The notes under the pieces are model-generated. The model ran no database searches. It had not been told where the DNA came from and worked only from the letters and a program-made list of their open reading frames with translations. Both the position numbers and the translations under genes were made by a program. A stretch of 64,000 nt of DNA from Candidatus Vicinibacter affinis (GTDB lineage Bacteria > Bacteroidota > Bacteroidia > Chitinophagales > Saprospiraceae): contig JADJNH010000005.1 of the NCBI GenBank assembly GCA_016714365.1, forward strand, positions 2,022,501 to 2,086,500, written 5' to 3'. This document shows positions 9,233 through 18,741 of this stretch, in pieces. Numbering within the stretch: position 1 is the stretch's first letter; the number at the start of each line of letters is the position of its first letter.

Positions 9233-9901
9233 ATGTCTTATTTCTTAGTTCAGGCCCAAAGATTGAATCTCACATATGGTGAGCATGTGTTGTTTAAAGA
9301 CCTCCAGTTTGAACAACAAGAAAAGGAATGGGTGGAACTTATAGGGGGTAATGGAAGCGGAAAATCTGCCCTAATTCATGCCTTTTATGGTCTTCTTCCT
9401 GTTCAGTCGGGGACTTTAAAAGTGCTGGATTACAGTCTGAATCCGGCCACACCTGACTTTGCCGCTGCCAGGAGGAGAATAGGGATATTTTCAACCAAGG
9501 TTCCTTTAATTGAGGATAAAACCCTGAGAGCAAATTTGGCAATTGCCCTAAATGCTGCTGATAAAATACGTGACCTGAACTCCGACCAATACATCACAGA
9601 CACCTTAGCGAAATTTGGTCTTGCAGAAAAAACGTTGGAGGAAGTTTCCAGTCTTTCATCCGGAGAAAAGGTTTTGTTAGGCCTTGCCAGGGCCATTATC
9701 CACAGGCCCAGATTGTTGTTGTTGGACAATCCCTTTGCCCTGTTGGATGAGTCATCTATTAAATTGGTAAAGGCATTGCTTACCGACCTTCACCAAAAGG
9801 AGGGAACCGGTGTCTTGTTGACCGGTTTAAACTTAAGCCCATACAGCCCGGATAACAGGAAAGTTTACCAGATTACAGGTAAAGGGCTGGAATTAGTCTA
9901 A
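9233..9901 (+). CDS. ABC-type ATP-binding protein with missing catalytic residues
   Basis: This is a 222-residue stand-alone nucleotide-binding domain. Walker A is intact (GGNGSGKS, residues 38-45) and the signature is LSSGE (141-145). The Walker B segment reads LLLLDNPF, so the usual catalytic glutamate is asparagine at residue 166. The Q-loop glutamine (RRIGIFSTKVP) and the H-loop histidine (VLLTGLNLSP) also seem absent. ATP binding is therefore plausible while normal hydrolysis is doubtful. It resembles FtsE/LolD-sized ATPases in length, but no permease gene is adjacent. It has its own promoter box and is followed 64 bp later by ffh. The role is unknown. Confidence 0.75.
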   Translation: MSYFLVQAQRLNLTYGEHVLFKDLQFEQQEKEWVELIGGNGSGKSALIHAFYGLLPVQSGTLKVLDYSLNPATPDFAAARRRIGIFSTKVPLIEDKTLRANLAIALNAADKIRDLNSDQYITDTLAKFGLAEKTLEEVSSLSSGEKVLLGLARAIIHRPRLLLLDNPFALLDESSIKLVKALLTDLHQKEGTGVLLTGLNLSPYSPDNRKVYQITGKGLELV

Positions 9902-9911
9902 GAATACTCCA

Positions 9912-9946
9912 TTTGATAATTGTTGCCGGTAGTTCCATTATATTTG
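9912..9946 (+). promoter_or_regulatory. Promoter of ffh (TTTG / TATATTTG)
   Basis: A TTTG at 9912-9915 is separated by 23 bp from a perfect TAnnTTTG box (TATATTTG, 9939-9946). The ffh ATG follows 19 bp downstream. This fits the Bacteroidota housekeeping promoter. Confidence 0.65.
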
Positions 9947-9965
9947 CAGCTTCAATTGAAAGATC

Positions 9966-11306
9966 ATGTTTGAAAATCTTAATGAAAAGCTCGAATTAGC
10001 CTTCAAGAGCCTTAAGGGTGAAGGAAAGTTAACTGAACTTAACGTAGCAGAATCCATCAAGGAAATCCGCAGGGCCTTGGTTGGCGCAGATGTCAATTAT
10101 AAGATTGCCAAGGAGTTTACTGATAAAGTGAAGGATCAGGCAATGGGAACCCGCAACATACTGTCTTCGGTCAAACCAGGTGAACTCATGGTGAAGATCG
10201 TGATGGATGAGCTCACTGAACTCATGGGTGGACAAGCGGCAGGACTTAATTTGAATGGCAATCCGGCAGTAATTCTTATTTCTGGTCTGCAGGGTTCCGG
10301 TAAGACGACTTTCTCCGGTAAGCTTGCGTTGTATTTAAGAACCAAGAAGAATAAAAAGGTCCTCCTGACTGCGTGTGACGTTTATCGCCCTGCCGCTGTT
10401 GACCAATTGACCGTAGTGGCAGAACAAGTGGGCGTGGAGATCTTTAAAGATCCGGAGAGCAAAGATCCGGTTTCAATATCTCAAAGAGCTATTGCTCATG
10501 CCAAGGCCAATGGTTTGGATGTAGTAATTATAGACACGGCGGGACGTACCTCAGTGGATGAGGAGATGATGGCTGAAATTGAGAATATTAAAAATACCAT
10601 TCAGCCTTCCGAAACTTTGTTTGTCGTGGATTCCATGACCGGACAAGATGCGGTGAATACAGCTCTTGCATTTCATGAAAGAATCAACTACGATGGAGTA
10701 GTGCTTACTAAACTTGATGGAGACACCCGTGGTGGAGCAGCTTTATCCATTAAGTATACCATTGGCAAACCAATTAAATTTGTTTCTGCAGGTGAGAAAA
10801 TGGACACCCTGGATATTTTTTATCCTGATCGTATGGCCCAGCGAATTCTGGGGATGGGAGATATTGTATCCTTGGTAGAAAAAGCCCAGGAGCAGTTTGA
10901 TGAAAAGGAAGCCAAAAAAATCGAAAGTAAAATCAAACAAAATAAGTTTGACTTCAACGATTTTCTGGTTCAGCTTAATCAGATCAAAAAAATGGGGGAC
11001 ATTAAGAGTGTGTTGGGAATGATTCCGGGGGTTGGCAAAATGGTTAAGGACATTGATATAGATGACAATGCATTTAAAAAAGTCGAATCCATCATACAGT
11101 CTATGACTCCTAAGGAAAGGGCCAATCCTGATTTGCTAAACATGGCCAGAAAGACCCGTATAGCCAAAGGTTGCGGGAAAACCATCCATGAGGTCAATGC
11201 CTTTATGAAGCAATTTGAAGAGATGAGGAAAATGATGTTCATGATGAGCAAAGGCAATGGGATGGGCAACATGATGAAGCAAATGCAAAACATGCGACGT
11301 CATTGA
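9966..11306 (+). CDS. ffh: Signal recognition particle protein Ffh
   Basis: Ffh is the GTPase of the signal recognition particle. It binds 4.5S RNA and signal sequences of nascent membrane proteins and docks to FtsY. The N domain is followed by the G domain with P-loop GLQGSGKTT (107-115), DTAGR near 190 and TKLDGDTRGGAAL near 245. The M domain begins near residue 300 (MGDIKSVLGMIPG) and ends in a methionine-rich tail (RKMMFMMSKGNGMGNMM), as expected for signal-peptide binding. Length (446 residues) is normal. It is transcribed from its own promoter and no partner gene is adjacent. Confidence 0.97.
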   Translation: MFENLNEKLELAFKSLKGEGKLTELNVAESIKEIRRALVGADVNYKIAKEFTDKVKDQAMGTRNILSSVKPGELMVKIVMDELTELMGGQAAGLNLNGNPAVILISGLQGSGKTTFSGKLALYLRTKKNKKVLLTACDVYRPAAVDQLTVVAEQVGVEIFKDPESKDPVSISQRAIAHAKANGLDVVIIDTAGRTSVDEEMMAEIENIKNTIQPSETLFVVDSMTGQDAVNTALAFHERINYDGVVLTKLDGDTRGGAALSIKYTIGKPIKFVSAGEKMDTLDIFYPDRMAQRILGMGDIVSLVEKAQEQFDEKEAKKIESKIKQNKFDFNDFLVQLNQIKKMGDIKSVLGMIPGVGKMVKDIDIDDNAFKKVESIIQSMTPKERANPDLLNMARKTRIAKGCGKTIHEVNAFMKQFEEMRKMMFMMSKGNGMGNMMKQMQNMRRH

Positions 11307-11340
11307 TCTGGATATAATTCCATTCGTTTTTACCAAGTAA

Positions 11341-11348
11341 TATGTTTG
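11341..11348 (+). promoter_or_regulatory. Possible -7 box (TATGTTTG) upstream of the thioredoxin/SprB T9SS gene
   Basis: This sequence matches TAnnTTTG and lies 71 bp upstream of the ATG at 11420. A -33 partner is weak (TTTT near 11327), so the call is tentative. Confidence 0.3.
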
Positions 11349-11419
11349 TATTCAGGAGTCTTAAGTGTCCTGATGGGATGATTTTTATTCTTCGTATATT
11401 GTGACTGTAAAATGTAGTC

Positions 11420-14400
11420 ATGAAGAATATTATTCTGTTATTTGTATTCAGTATATCTTTTTTAAATATTTCATTTTGTCAATTAGCCAATGGTAGTCCG
11501 GCGCCGGATATTACTGTGCAGGACATCAATGGAAACACCATCAGTTTGCATGCTTCCATGGCGGGAGGAAAATCTGCTTGTCTGGATATTATGGCAACAT
11601 GGTGTGGTCCATGTTGGTCCTTTCACAACAGTGGAGTACTGGAAAGTGTACATGCGAATTTAAGTTCATTGACCAATGTTTATATGCTGGAAGGTGATTT
11701 TGCCACCAACACCAATTGTCTTTATGGCCCTTCAGGCTGTACAGGCAGTGGCACCTGGGGAAATTGGGTAGCAGGGACCCCTTACCAGATCGCAAATCTT
11801 ACAGCCAGCAATGGCGGGTCGGTTATGAATGATTACAACATCAATTATTTTCCTACCCTATACGTAATTTCTCCTGATTTCAGGACCTGGGAAATTGAAA
11901 ACCGGAGTTACAGCGAATATTATAATTGGATTGTCCATAGTTTTACATTGGATGCTACCGGTAGTGTCAATCATTCTACTTGCGGAGACAATGGAAAAGT
12001 CAATCTTAACCCTACCGGAGGTTACGGGGTATTGAAATTTAAATGGAGCAACGGTGCAACAACGGAAGATTTGATAAACATTCCGGGTGGTGTTTATTCC
12101 GTTACGGTAACCGATCAAAATGGTTACTTTGAATCTTATGGCCCCTGGACTGTTGATGGGCCAGCAAAAAGAGTCGCCATCACCAGTCAAAAACAAACCA
12201 ATAATATTTGTTTCGGGGAATCCAAAGGAGACATCACTATTCAAGTCGCCTATGGCACTCCATCTTACACTTATAGCTGGAGTAATGGGGCGACCTCCAA
12301 TTTAATTTCAGGGCTTCCGGCAGGATTGTATACCGTTACAGTGACTGACGCAGCCAATTGTACCATTACCAAAACCTACAGTATTTCTGAACCGCCTTTG
12401 TTGACGGCCATTCCAGTGAAGGGAGATGAATCCTGTGACAACAAGAATGGCTTCATTGCCATAACAGCAAGTGGTGGGACGAAGCCATATTCGTATGACA
12501 TTGGTTTTGGAAAAAGAACCACCTCAGTTTTTAATAATTTGTCAGGTGGTACTTATAACATAAAAGTAACGGACTCAAAAAACTGTTTGTTTACAGATCA
12601 GATAACCGTTGATGCTACCCATAAGCCTGTTACAGAAGCAGGGGCTAATACAAACATATATTGCGGCAGAGACACTGTTTTTCTGGATGGTTTTGGAACT
12701 GATCAAGGTTCTGATTTTACTTATACCTGGACTACTCGAAAAGGAAAAATTCTGGGAGACCACAACACTTTGCAAATTGCCTTGGACAAACCGGGAGTTT
12801 ATGTCCTTAAAGTGAAAAATCTTATCAATGGGTGCGAAAATTCTGATTCAGTGGAAGTAAAGGATATACGGGTGTATCCGGATGTTAAAGCCACAGGGGA
12901 CGGACTGGTGGATTGCAATACGCCCGACAGAACTCTTTCCGGGACTACGCTCAGTACACATACAAAATACTTTTGGACAAAATTGAATGGAGGATTTAAA
13001 GATACTTCCAAAACCATCCTGGTGAGTGCTGGTGGAGATTTTGTATTCAATGTTCAGGATACAGTCAATCAGTGTTTGTCAAAAGATACAGTCGTAATAA
13101 AAGAAGATAAAGTATATCCACAAATTCAAATTGAGACAAATGGCAATTTGAATTGTACCGTAAGAAATTTGGACATTAATGCCTTGAATTCAGATTTCGG
13201 AAACAACTTTGAAATTGATTGGATTACCAATGATGGACATATTGTCTCAGGCGCAGATGGCTTGCAACCTTTGGTAGATAAGCCTGGTACCTATGTTATT
13301 GAAATTAAAAATAAAACCAATGGCTGTCTCAGCGTGGAGTCAGTTAGTATTGCGGAGGACGTCACAAAACCTTCCATTGTATTAGCCCAAATCAAAGATG
13401 TGAGTTGTATTCATCCTGAAATTGTTCTGGACGCATCGGCATCACTTCCAGCGGGTAAATTGGAATACCAGTGGACGACTTCCGACGGGCACATCGTATC
13501 CGGAAATCAGTATCAGCAATTGACTGTAAACAAAGGTGGAAGCTATGATTTGGTTTTAAGAAATAAGGAAAATACCTGTACAAATTTTGAACAGTTTAAA
13601 GTTTTGGAACAATCCACTCCGGTCTCAGCATTTAATTATAACAGGGATTTACTCACCTTGAACTTTAGGGATGAGTCAAAAGGAATTGCTAAATCCTGGG
13701 CATGGGATTTTGGTGATCAGACTACAAGTTCTGAGCAAAATCCAACACACCAGTATGCAAAAGAAGGAGAGTACAAAGTTTGTCTCAAAATTGAAAACGA
13801 ATGTGGCGTTGCCGAAAGCTGTCAGAACATTGTTCTGGCAAGTTCCAGCATACTTTCATTAGGTGCCTGGGAAATCAGAAATGTAAGTTGCTATGGAGGT
13901 AACGATGGCTTTATCAAATTGACCGTACAAGGAGGAACCCCTCCATATTCATATGTCTGGAGTGATGGTTCAACAAGCTCCGAATTAAAAAATATTAGCA
14001 AAGGAAATTACTCAGTAGAGGTGAAAGATGCTTTGGGGGCGATTATCCAAAAGTCATTCAGTGTCGGACAAGCGACAGATATTTTATATGGCAACCTGTC
14101 AATTGCAGGGGCTACTGATGGCCTTCCAAATGGAAGTATCAGCCTTGAGGTTTCAGGGGGCGTTCCTTCTTATCAATTTCTTTGGTCAAATGGGATGACG
14201 ACTGAGCATATTCAAGGGCTTGCATTGGGCAGCTATAGCCTCCGGGTCAAAGATGCCAATGGTTGTGAGAAATCTTTTGGTCCTTTTGAGGTCAGAGATG
14301 TAACGGCAACAAATGATGTTTCTGGCTTGGAAAGTTTTGAGATTTTACCCAACCCTGTGCAAGAACACGGAAGAATTTTTCTCACATTTGATCAGAAAAC

Positions 14401-14575
14401 TTCCTTTAGTTTAAATTTAACGGATGCGATGGGCAGAACTGTCCATGAGTGGAAGCTAAATTCTAACCAGGCCGATATTTCGTTGGATTTATCCTCACTT
14501 GATCAGGGTCTCTATTTTGTTGTGTTGAAAACGAATAAAGGTTTACTGACTAAAAAATGGATGGTTTTAAAATAA
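11420..14575 (+). CDS. Secreted T9SS protein with thioredoxin-like, SprB-like and PKD domains
   Basis: This 1051-residue protein has an N-terminal signal peptide (cleavage near residue 20, ISFCQLANG). A thioredoxin-like domain follows, with a CXXC site in ATWCGPCWSFH (WCGPC at 61-65). Next come SprB-like repeats, for example near 255-320 (GTPSYTYSWSNGAT) and near 815-880 (GGTPPYSYVWSDGST). Several Ig-like segments lie between them, and a PKD domain (AWDFGDQTTSSEQNP) is near 740-800. The last 80 residues are a T9SS type A sorting domain (ILPNPVQEHGRI, ending KKWMVLK). It should be exported by Sec and then carried across the outer membrane by T9SS. Redox activity at the cell surface is inferred. 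The next gene converges on it. Confidence 0.88.
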   Translation: MKNIILLFVFSISFLNISFCQLANGSPAPDITVQDINGNTISLHASMAGGKSACLDIMATWCGPCWSFHNSGVLESVHANLSSLTNVYMLEGDFATNTNCLYGPSGCTGSGTWGNWVAGTPYQIANLTASNGGSVMNDYNINYFPTLYVISPDFRTWEIENRSYSEYYNWIVHSFTLDATGSVNHSTCGDNGKVNLNPTGGYGVLKFKWSNGATTEDLINIPGGVYSVTVTDQNGYFESYGPWTVDGPAKRVAITSQKQTNNICFGESKGDITIQVAYGTPSYTYSWSNGATSNLISGLPAGLYTVTVTDAANCTITKTYSISEPPLLTAIPVKGDESCDNKNGFIAITASGGTKPYSYDIGFGKRTTSVFNNLSGGTYNIKVTDSKNCLFTDQITVDATHKPVTEAGANTNIYCGRDTVFLDGFGTDQGSDFTYTWTTRKGKILGDHNTLQIALDKPGVYVLKVKNLINGCENSDSVEVKDIRVYPDVKATGDGLVDCNTPDRTLSGTTLSTHTKYFWTKLNGGFKDTSKTILVSAGGDFVFNVQDTVNQCLSKDTVVIKEDKVYPQIQIETNGNLNCTVRNLDINALNSDFGNNFEIDWITNDGHIVSGADGLQPLVDKPGTYVIEIKNKTNGCLSVESVSIAEDVTKPSIVLAQIKDVSCIHPEIVLDASASLPAGKLEYQWTTSDGHIVSGNQYQQLTVNKGGSYDLVLRNKENTCTNFEQFKVLEQSTPVSAFNYNRDLLTLNFRDESKGIAKSWAWDFGDQTTSSEQNPTHQYAKEGEYKVCLKIENECGVAESCQNIVLASSSILSLGAWEIRNVSCYGGNDGFIKLTVQGGTPPYSYVWSDGSTSSELKNISKGNYSVEVKDALGAIIQKSFSVGQATDILYGNLSIAGATDGLPNGSISLEVSGGVPSYQFLWSNGMTTEHIQGLALGSYSLRVKDANGCEKSFGPFEVRDVTATNDVSGLESFEILPNPVQEHGRIFLTFDQKTSFSLNLTDAMGRTVHEWKLNSNQADISLDLSSLDQGLYFVVLKTNKGLLTKKWMVLK

Positions 14576-14661
14576 ACCATTTAATGTTTAAAAGTTATTT
14601 CTATTCATTTAGAACAAATAGATAAATGGAAATCTGAAAAGATGATTGTTACTTTTAAAAT

Positions 14662-16866
14662 TTATTCGATTTTTACAAAAGGCAATGTTATATGTCCTTG
14701 GGCACTTCTCATGGTAAGCCAGTAAAGTCCTTCAGGTAAAGTCCTTGTATCCCATTTTAAATCAAGCTCTTTGCCGTTGCAAATTTGTTGGGAAAATATT
14801 TTGCCTTGAAGGTTGTAAATGAAAATTTGAATTTCTACAGATGCTTCAAATTCCAGATGCAAAATAATATGGTCTTCCGCAGGATTGGGATATAGTTTAG
14901 ATTTAAGCAAGCCTGGGAGCGTTACAAGTCCGTTGCTGACGGTGATGCTTGCGCAATCTGAAGTATTACACCCCATGCAATCACTTACTGTGACACAATA
15001 TTTTCCAGGAGTTAATCCAATAATTTCTTCAGTGGTTTGACCGGAATCCCATCTATAGGAGTACGGAGCACATCCGCCTTGAGGAATTACTTTAATGGAT
15101 CCATTGGATTTTCCGGGATCTGCATTTTTGGTTTGTGCCACAAGAGAAAAAGTTGGAGGGTCACTTACAATAGAGGTAAAAATGCCTGCACTCAAATTGT
15201 AATAACTGCCACTGGCGCTTGTTTTCAGAGCGGTGCTTCTTACCATGTAGTTTATCGGTCCTTTTTCTACACAGGGGTCGATAAAGAAATGATCGGTTAC
15301 CGGAATTTTGTTGAGTAATTTAAATGTGCTGTCGCCGCTTGATTTTTTATAGACAAAATATCCTGCTGAACCAATTGAATCTTGCCAATCCAGACGAATA
15401 TTAAGTCCATCCTGAAGGGCAATTAATCTTTCTACAGGTCTCAGGATGTGCATGCGAAGGGTAGGGTCACCCATGAGCGCAGTTGAAACATATCCTCCAT
15501 AGAATCGAGGATTGTAAAGTCCCCTGTTGTTCATGGCCAATTGAGTCGCATAACCAATATGTTCGCCCATGGCCATGTGGTGTAGAAACCAAGTCGGCCG
15601 GTTGCCCCATGTGCTGGCCAGGCAGGTTCGGGAAGCTATGGCGCCTCTCAAAAAATTATTCGGGTAATCCCAATCTCCAAAATATGACCCAAACATCATG
15701 GTAAATAAAGTCAGAAGAGAATCTGTTGTGAAATTTGTGGTATTGGAAATGTCGGAAGCGCTCTCAGGACCACCGCCACCGCAGCCATAAGACCAAATAT
15801 AGGATTGTTTACTCAGCGTCTCTCTATAAGCTAGGTCTTTGACATTTGAAATGCCAAACATCGGCGAAAAATTCTTCCAGCCTGATTGACCTAAAGCCTC
15901 TGGATCTGGAGCAAAATTATTATCCACCAGTCCTCTTTCTACCATATTTATTTTTCCTGTTCGCCAGTCATGATTCTTATCCAAATATCTTCTCAAAAGT
16001 TGTTCTTCTGATTCCGGGAATTTACTCATATTAGAAAAATCAACACGTCCAACCTGAAGGCGAGCTTTTCCCGGGATGACGTTTTGATCAAATTTTCCAT
16101 CACCGGGGACATTGTCATTTCGCGAACTGGCTGCTGTTGTAATGTTGATTGTCCTGTCCGTCCACAGTCCATCCAGATCTGCATAATAGCCATCACAGGG
16201 CCAGGCTCCTCTGTGATCACTGTGGTGACCATCAGGGGCTATTTCTCCGGAATAGGGTACTGGAACGCGTCCTAAAAGAAATAGTGCTTGATTAGCATCT
16301 GGATTTTTTTGAGCCCATGATTTAATTCCTGATTTTACCTTGCCAATGGAGTCTTTTCGACTTACGTAAAGCATCTGGGCCTGCCAACCATCACCTTCCA
16401 GGTCATTTAGAAGTCTTGAAATTTCCATGGCAAGCAATTGCTTAAAAGTACTGTCAATGACTACCAGGCACGCTCCTCGATGATGAATAGCCGGAACTTT
16501 AATGCCTGAATAAATGTATCCTGCACCAGAATTCATACTGCCGTCACCGTATGGAAATTTAGGAAGGCTTTTTATTATTTGATACTCATAATCAACCCCA
16601 ATTTTAATGGAGCTATCCACCCAGGAAACACTACGTGCATCTAAAACTGCAAGACTATCGGTCCAAATTTCATCGTATTTGGATTTACGCCATACGGTAT
16701 AGCCGCCATTGGCAGTGTCCAATACCCAGTTAAGGGTAATTGCAGGAGGATTTTCATTTAATTTTGCCTGTAAGAATACTGACTGGCGGGCATCGTAGAT
16801 GTTTTGCCCATATCCGCAAACAGTCAGAAAACTAAATAAGAATTGCAGACATCGGTTTACTTTCAT
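14662..16866 (-). CDS. Secreted T9SS protein with gingipain-like (C25) fold, probably catalytically degenerate
   Basis: The ATG at 16866 is chosen because it begins a normal signal peptide (MKVNRCLQFLFSFLTVCGYGQ). The longer frame starting at 16938 adds an atypical leader. A fibronectin-like segment (residues 30-110) precedes a caspase/gingipain-like region from about 130 (HRGACLVVIDSTF, LFLLGRVPVPY, CDGYYADLDGLWTD). At the positions expected for catalytic histidine and cysteine the protein reads WSYGCGGGG and FGSYFGDWD, so both look substituted. An SprB-like repeat (GGCAPYSYRWDSGQTTEE) and a T9SS type A C-terminus (LYPNPAEDHIILHL) follow. The peptidase-fold assignment is by eye. It converges with the thioredoxin/SprB gene. 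Confidence 0.75.
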   Translation of the reverse strand: MKVNRCLQFLFSFLTVCGYGQNIYDARQSVFLQAKLNENPPAITLNWVLDTANGGYTVWRKSKYDEIWTDSLAVLDARSVSWVDSSIKIGVDYEYQIIKSLPKFPYGDGSMNSGAGYIYSGIKVPAIHHRGACLVVIDSTFKQLLAMEISRLLNDLEGDGWQAQMLYVSRKDSIGKVKSGIKSWAQKNPDANQALFLLGRVPVPYSGEIAPDGHHSDHRGAWPCDGYYADLDGLWTDRTINITTAASSRNDNVPGDGKFDQNVIPGKARLQVGRVDFSNMSKFPESEEQLLRRYLDKNHDWRTGKINMVERGLVDNNFAPDPEALGQSGWKNFSPMFGISNVKDLAYRETLSKQSYIWSYGCGGGGPESASDISNTTNFTTDSLLTLFTMMFGSYFGDWDYPNNFLRGAIASRTCLASTWGNRPTWFLHHMAMGEHIGYATQLAMNNRGLYNPRFYGGYVSTALMGDPTLRMHILRPVERLIALQDGLNIRLDWQDSIGSAGYFVYKKSSGDSTFKLLNKIPVTDHFFIDPCVEKGPINYMVRSTALKTSASGSYYNLSAGIFTSIVSDPPTFSLVAQTKNADPGKSNGSIKVIPQGGCAPYSYRWDSGQTTEEIIGLTPGKYCVTVSDCMGCNTSDCASITVSNGLVTLPGLLKSKLYPNPAEDHIILHLEFEASVEIQIFIYNLQGKIFSQQICNGKELDLKWDTRTLPEGLYWLTMRSAQGHITLPFVKIE

Positions 16867-17029
16867 GACTTTAGCTAATTGTTTAATTTCGTTTAAGGCA
16901 GGATTAAATTTAATTCGGCAGACACATTCACATGACAACAGATCTGAATATTTCGTTGTATGAAGCTCCTTAAAAATTGATTTTAGATTGATTTAAATAC
17001 ATAATCCGGATTGAACCTAAACTTAGTTG

Positions 17030-17563
17030 TTATCTTTCCAGTATCTGTTTAATGTTTTTTAAATTTTGTATTTCAGTTTTTTTGATCATACCTCTACCAA
17101 ATAAATACGACATTAAGTTAAGGGGATAAATCTCCTTTGCATAAAATTCACTGATCACCTCGGTTTGATTTTCATTAAGGGCCTTAAAAATATTTGCAGC
17201 TTTTGCATGGCTCTTAAATGGTCGAATGAATTTTATGTCAACATCTATTCTGTCTTCAGTCAGTGCGGTGATGGTTTGTTCACCTTCTCCAACATTGTCA
17301 TCCCTGCTGTTCCAGCTTTGTTTTGCACCAACTGTGCCATCGATACCGGAAATGGTTGGGTGAAGATTTGGATCCGCCTTTACCCATTCACTGTATTCTT
17401 CCTGATTCTTAAGCAAAACCAAATAATCATAAACCTCTTTTTTAGGTTTGTTGATTGTTTCGGAGACAGAAACGGTGTACTGTTTAGGAACAAATAAGGC
17501 TGCTACCAATGGCAGTGCGATAATGAAGGCAATGACGACCACAATTTTCTTTACAATGTTCAT
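17030..17563 (-). CDS. SRPBCC (START-like) family protein with N-terminal membrane anchor
   Basis: The ATG at 17563 is preferred over 17671, because it puts a hydrophobic anchor at the N-terminus (MNIVKKIVVVIAFIIALPLVAALF) directly before the domain. The rest is a START-like helix-grip domain (KQYTVSVSETINKPKKEVYDYL, then VGAKQSWNS and GEGEQTITAL), which in this family binds a small hydrophobic ligand. The product is about 177 residues. A possible promoter box (CAAATCTA, the reverse complement of TAGATTTG) is at 17615-17622. The ligand and role are unknown. It is separated from its neighbours on both sides. Confidence 0.75.
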   Translation of the reverse strand: MNIVKKIVVVIAFIIALPLVAALFVPKQYTVSVSETINKPKKEVYDYLVLLKNQEEYSEWVKADPNLHPTISGIDGTVGAKQSWNSRDDNVGEGEQTITALTEDRIDVDIKFIRPFKSHAKAANIFKALNENQTEVISEFYAKEIYPLNLMSYLFGRGMIKKTEIQNLKNIKQILER

Positions 17564-17942
17564 AAAAAATTGGTTAATTGTTAGTTTTGTTTGAGCGGTT
17601 TTATATTTATTTTCCAAATCTACAAAAATTATGATATCAGGTATAATATAATTAGGAGCCAATTTTTGCATTCCACGATTTTAAAATTAAAGTATAAAGA
17701 TTAATAGCCAAATCTCATGATGAAATCATCTTGAGTCCTTACCGGGCTTAGTTTTGATGGAATTGATAGCTTTTGAATAAAAAAAGTGCTTTTAGTGCTC
17801 AAGCTCAATTTTTAGTAAAATCGGGTTAAAAATGGTAAGCAACAATCGTAAGGATTTAACGCATTGATTCAAAGGAATACCAAATTATTTGCTTAAAAAT
17901 TTAGGATATTAATTTTTAAAGGCAATCACTTATATTTTGTAA
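17564..17942. other. Gene-free stretch
   Basis: Apart from a possible minus-strand -7 box for the SRPBCC gene (17615-17622), no convincing gene, hairpin terminator or repeat was seen here. The sequence is AT-rich. Confidence 0.5.
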
Positions 17943-18740
17943 TTAATTTACTCTAATTAATTTCTCTCTATTTAAACCGATAATATTAATGCTTTCATAA
18001 AGAATGGTGGAATTTAATAACAAGCGGTCAAGTTCTTGTTCAAAAAAAGCATCGGTATAATTATTCCATTTGTTAGGGTGTTTTTCGAGTTCTCTGAAAC
18101 TATGCCCGAGCGTAGTAATGTATTCTATTTTTTGAGGAGCATCATTTATAAATATAGGTGGATATAAATCATACATTAGCATCCAGTTTTTTGCAATTCT
18201 TGTGACCCTTCCGTTTCCATCAGCAAAAGGGTGTATGCGAATCAGCTCGTGATGAAAGTAAATGGCTCTTATTATAGGGTTGGTTATGGATTTTATCCTG
18301 TGAAAAAGCTCGGAAACTAATTGAGGTACTTTAGCAGGTTCAGGGCAAATATAAGATCCTATTTGAACAAGAGTGCGTCGATAACGATTGGGATGTATGG
18401 CATGAGTTTCAGGAGAAGCCAGTCGAAGTAATTGAAATAACTGTATTTCTTTTTCAAAATTATTGTGATTCGTAATTTCTCCAATCACAAAATCAAGCGT
18501 TGTTCTAAGGTTCTTCAAATACTCTTTTGCTTCTTCTTCATTTTGAGCCTCCATTTGAGCATTTTTAATACTTAATTGCTCTTTAAGATTATTAACACCT
18601 TCTAGATATATATCCAATAGATCATCATCTGAATGATACCGGCTGTAAATGATTAATCTGTAGATAGCTTTTATTACATTGTCAATTTCACTTATTTTAC
18701 TGTTATTGATCTGGATAAGGTCGACAGGAAGTAATTCCAT
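17943..18740 (-). CDS. Fic family protein (putative AMP transferase)
   Basis: Fic proteins transfer AMP or another phosphate-containing group to hydroxyl residues of target proteins. The core motif is complete, HPFADGNGRVTR at residues 170-181, with the catalytic histidine, the anion-binding GNGR and the final arginine. No clear (S/T)XXXE(G/N) inhibitory helix was recognised in the N-terminal region. Length is 265 residues. The gene begins 1 bp after the TerC stop and is the last of a five-gene minus-strand run (ABC, HlyD, TolC, TerC, Fic), so it is probably co-transcribed with a transporter. The target is unknown. Confidence 0.88.
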   Translation of the reverse strand: MELLPVDLIQINNSKISEIDNVIKAIYRLIIYSRYHSDDDLLDIYLEGVNNLKEQLSIKNAQMEAQNEEEAKEYLKNLRTTLDFVIGEITNHNNFEKEIQLFQLLRLASPETHAIHPNRYRRTLVQIGSYICPEPAKVPQLVSELFHRIKSITNPIIRAIYFHHELIRIHPFADGNGRVTRIAKNWMLMYDLYPPIFINDAPQKIEYITTLGHSFRELEKHPNKWNNYTDAFFEQELDRLLLNSTILYESINIIGLNREKLIRVN

Positions 18741-18741
18741 T

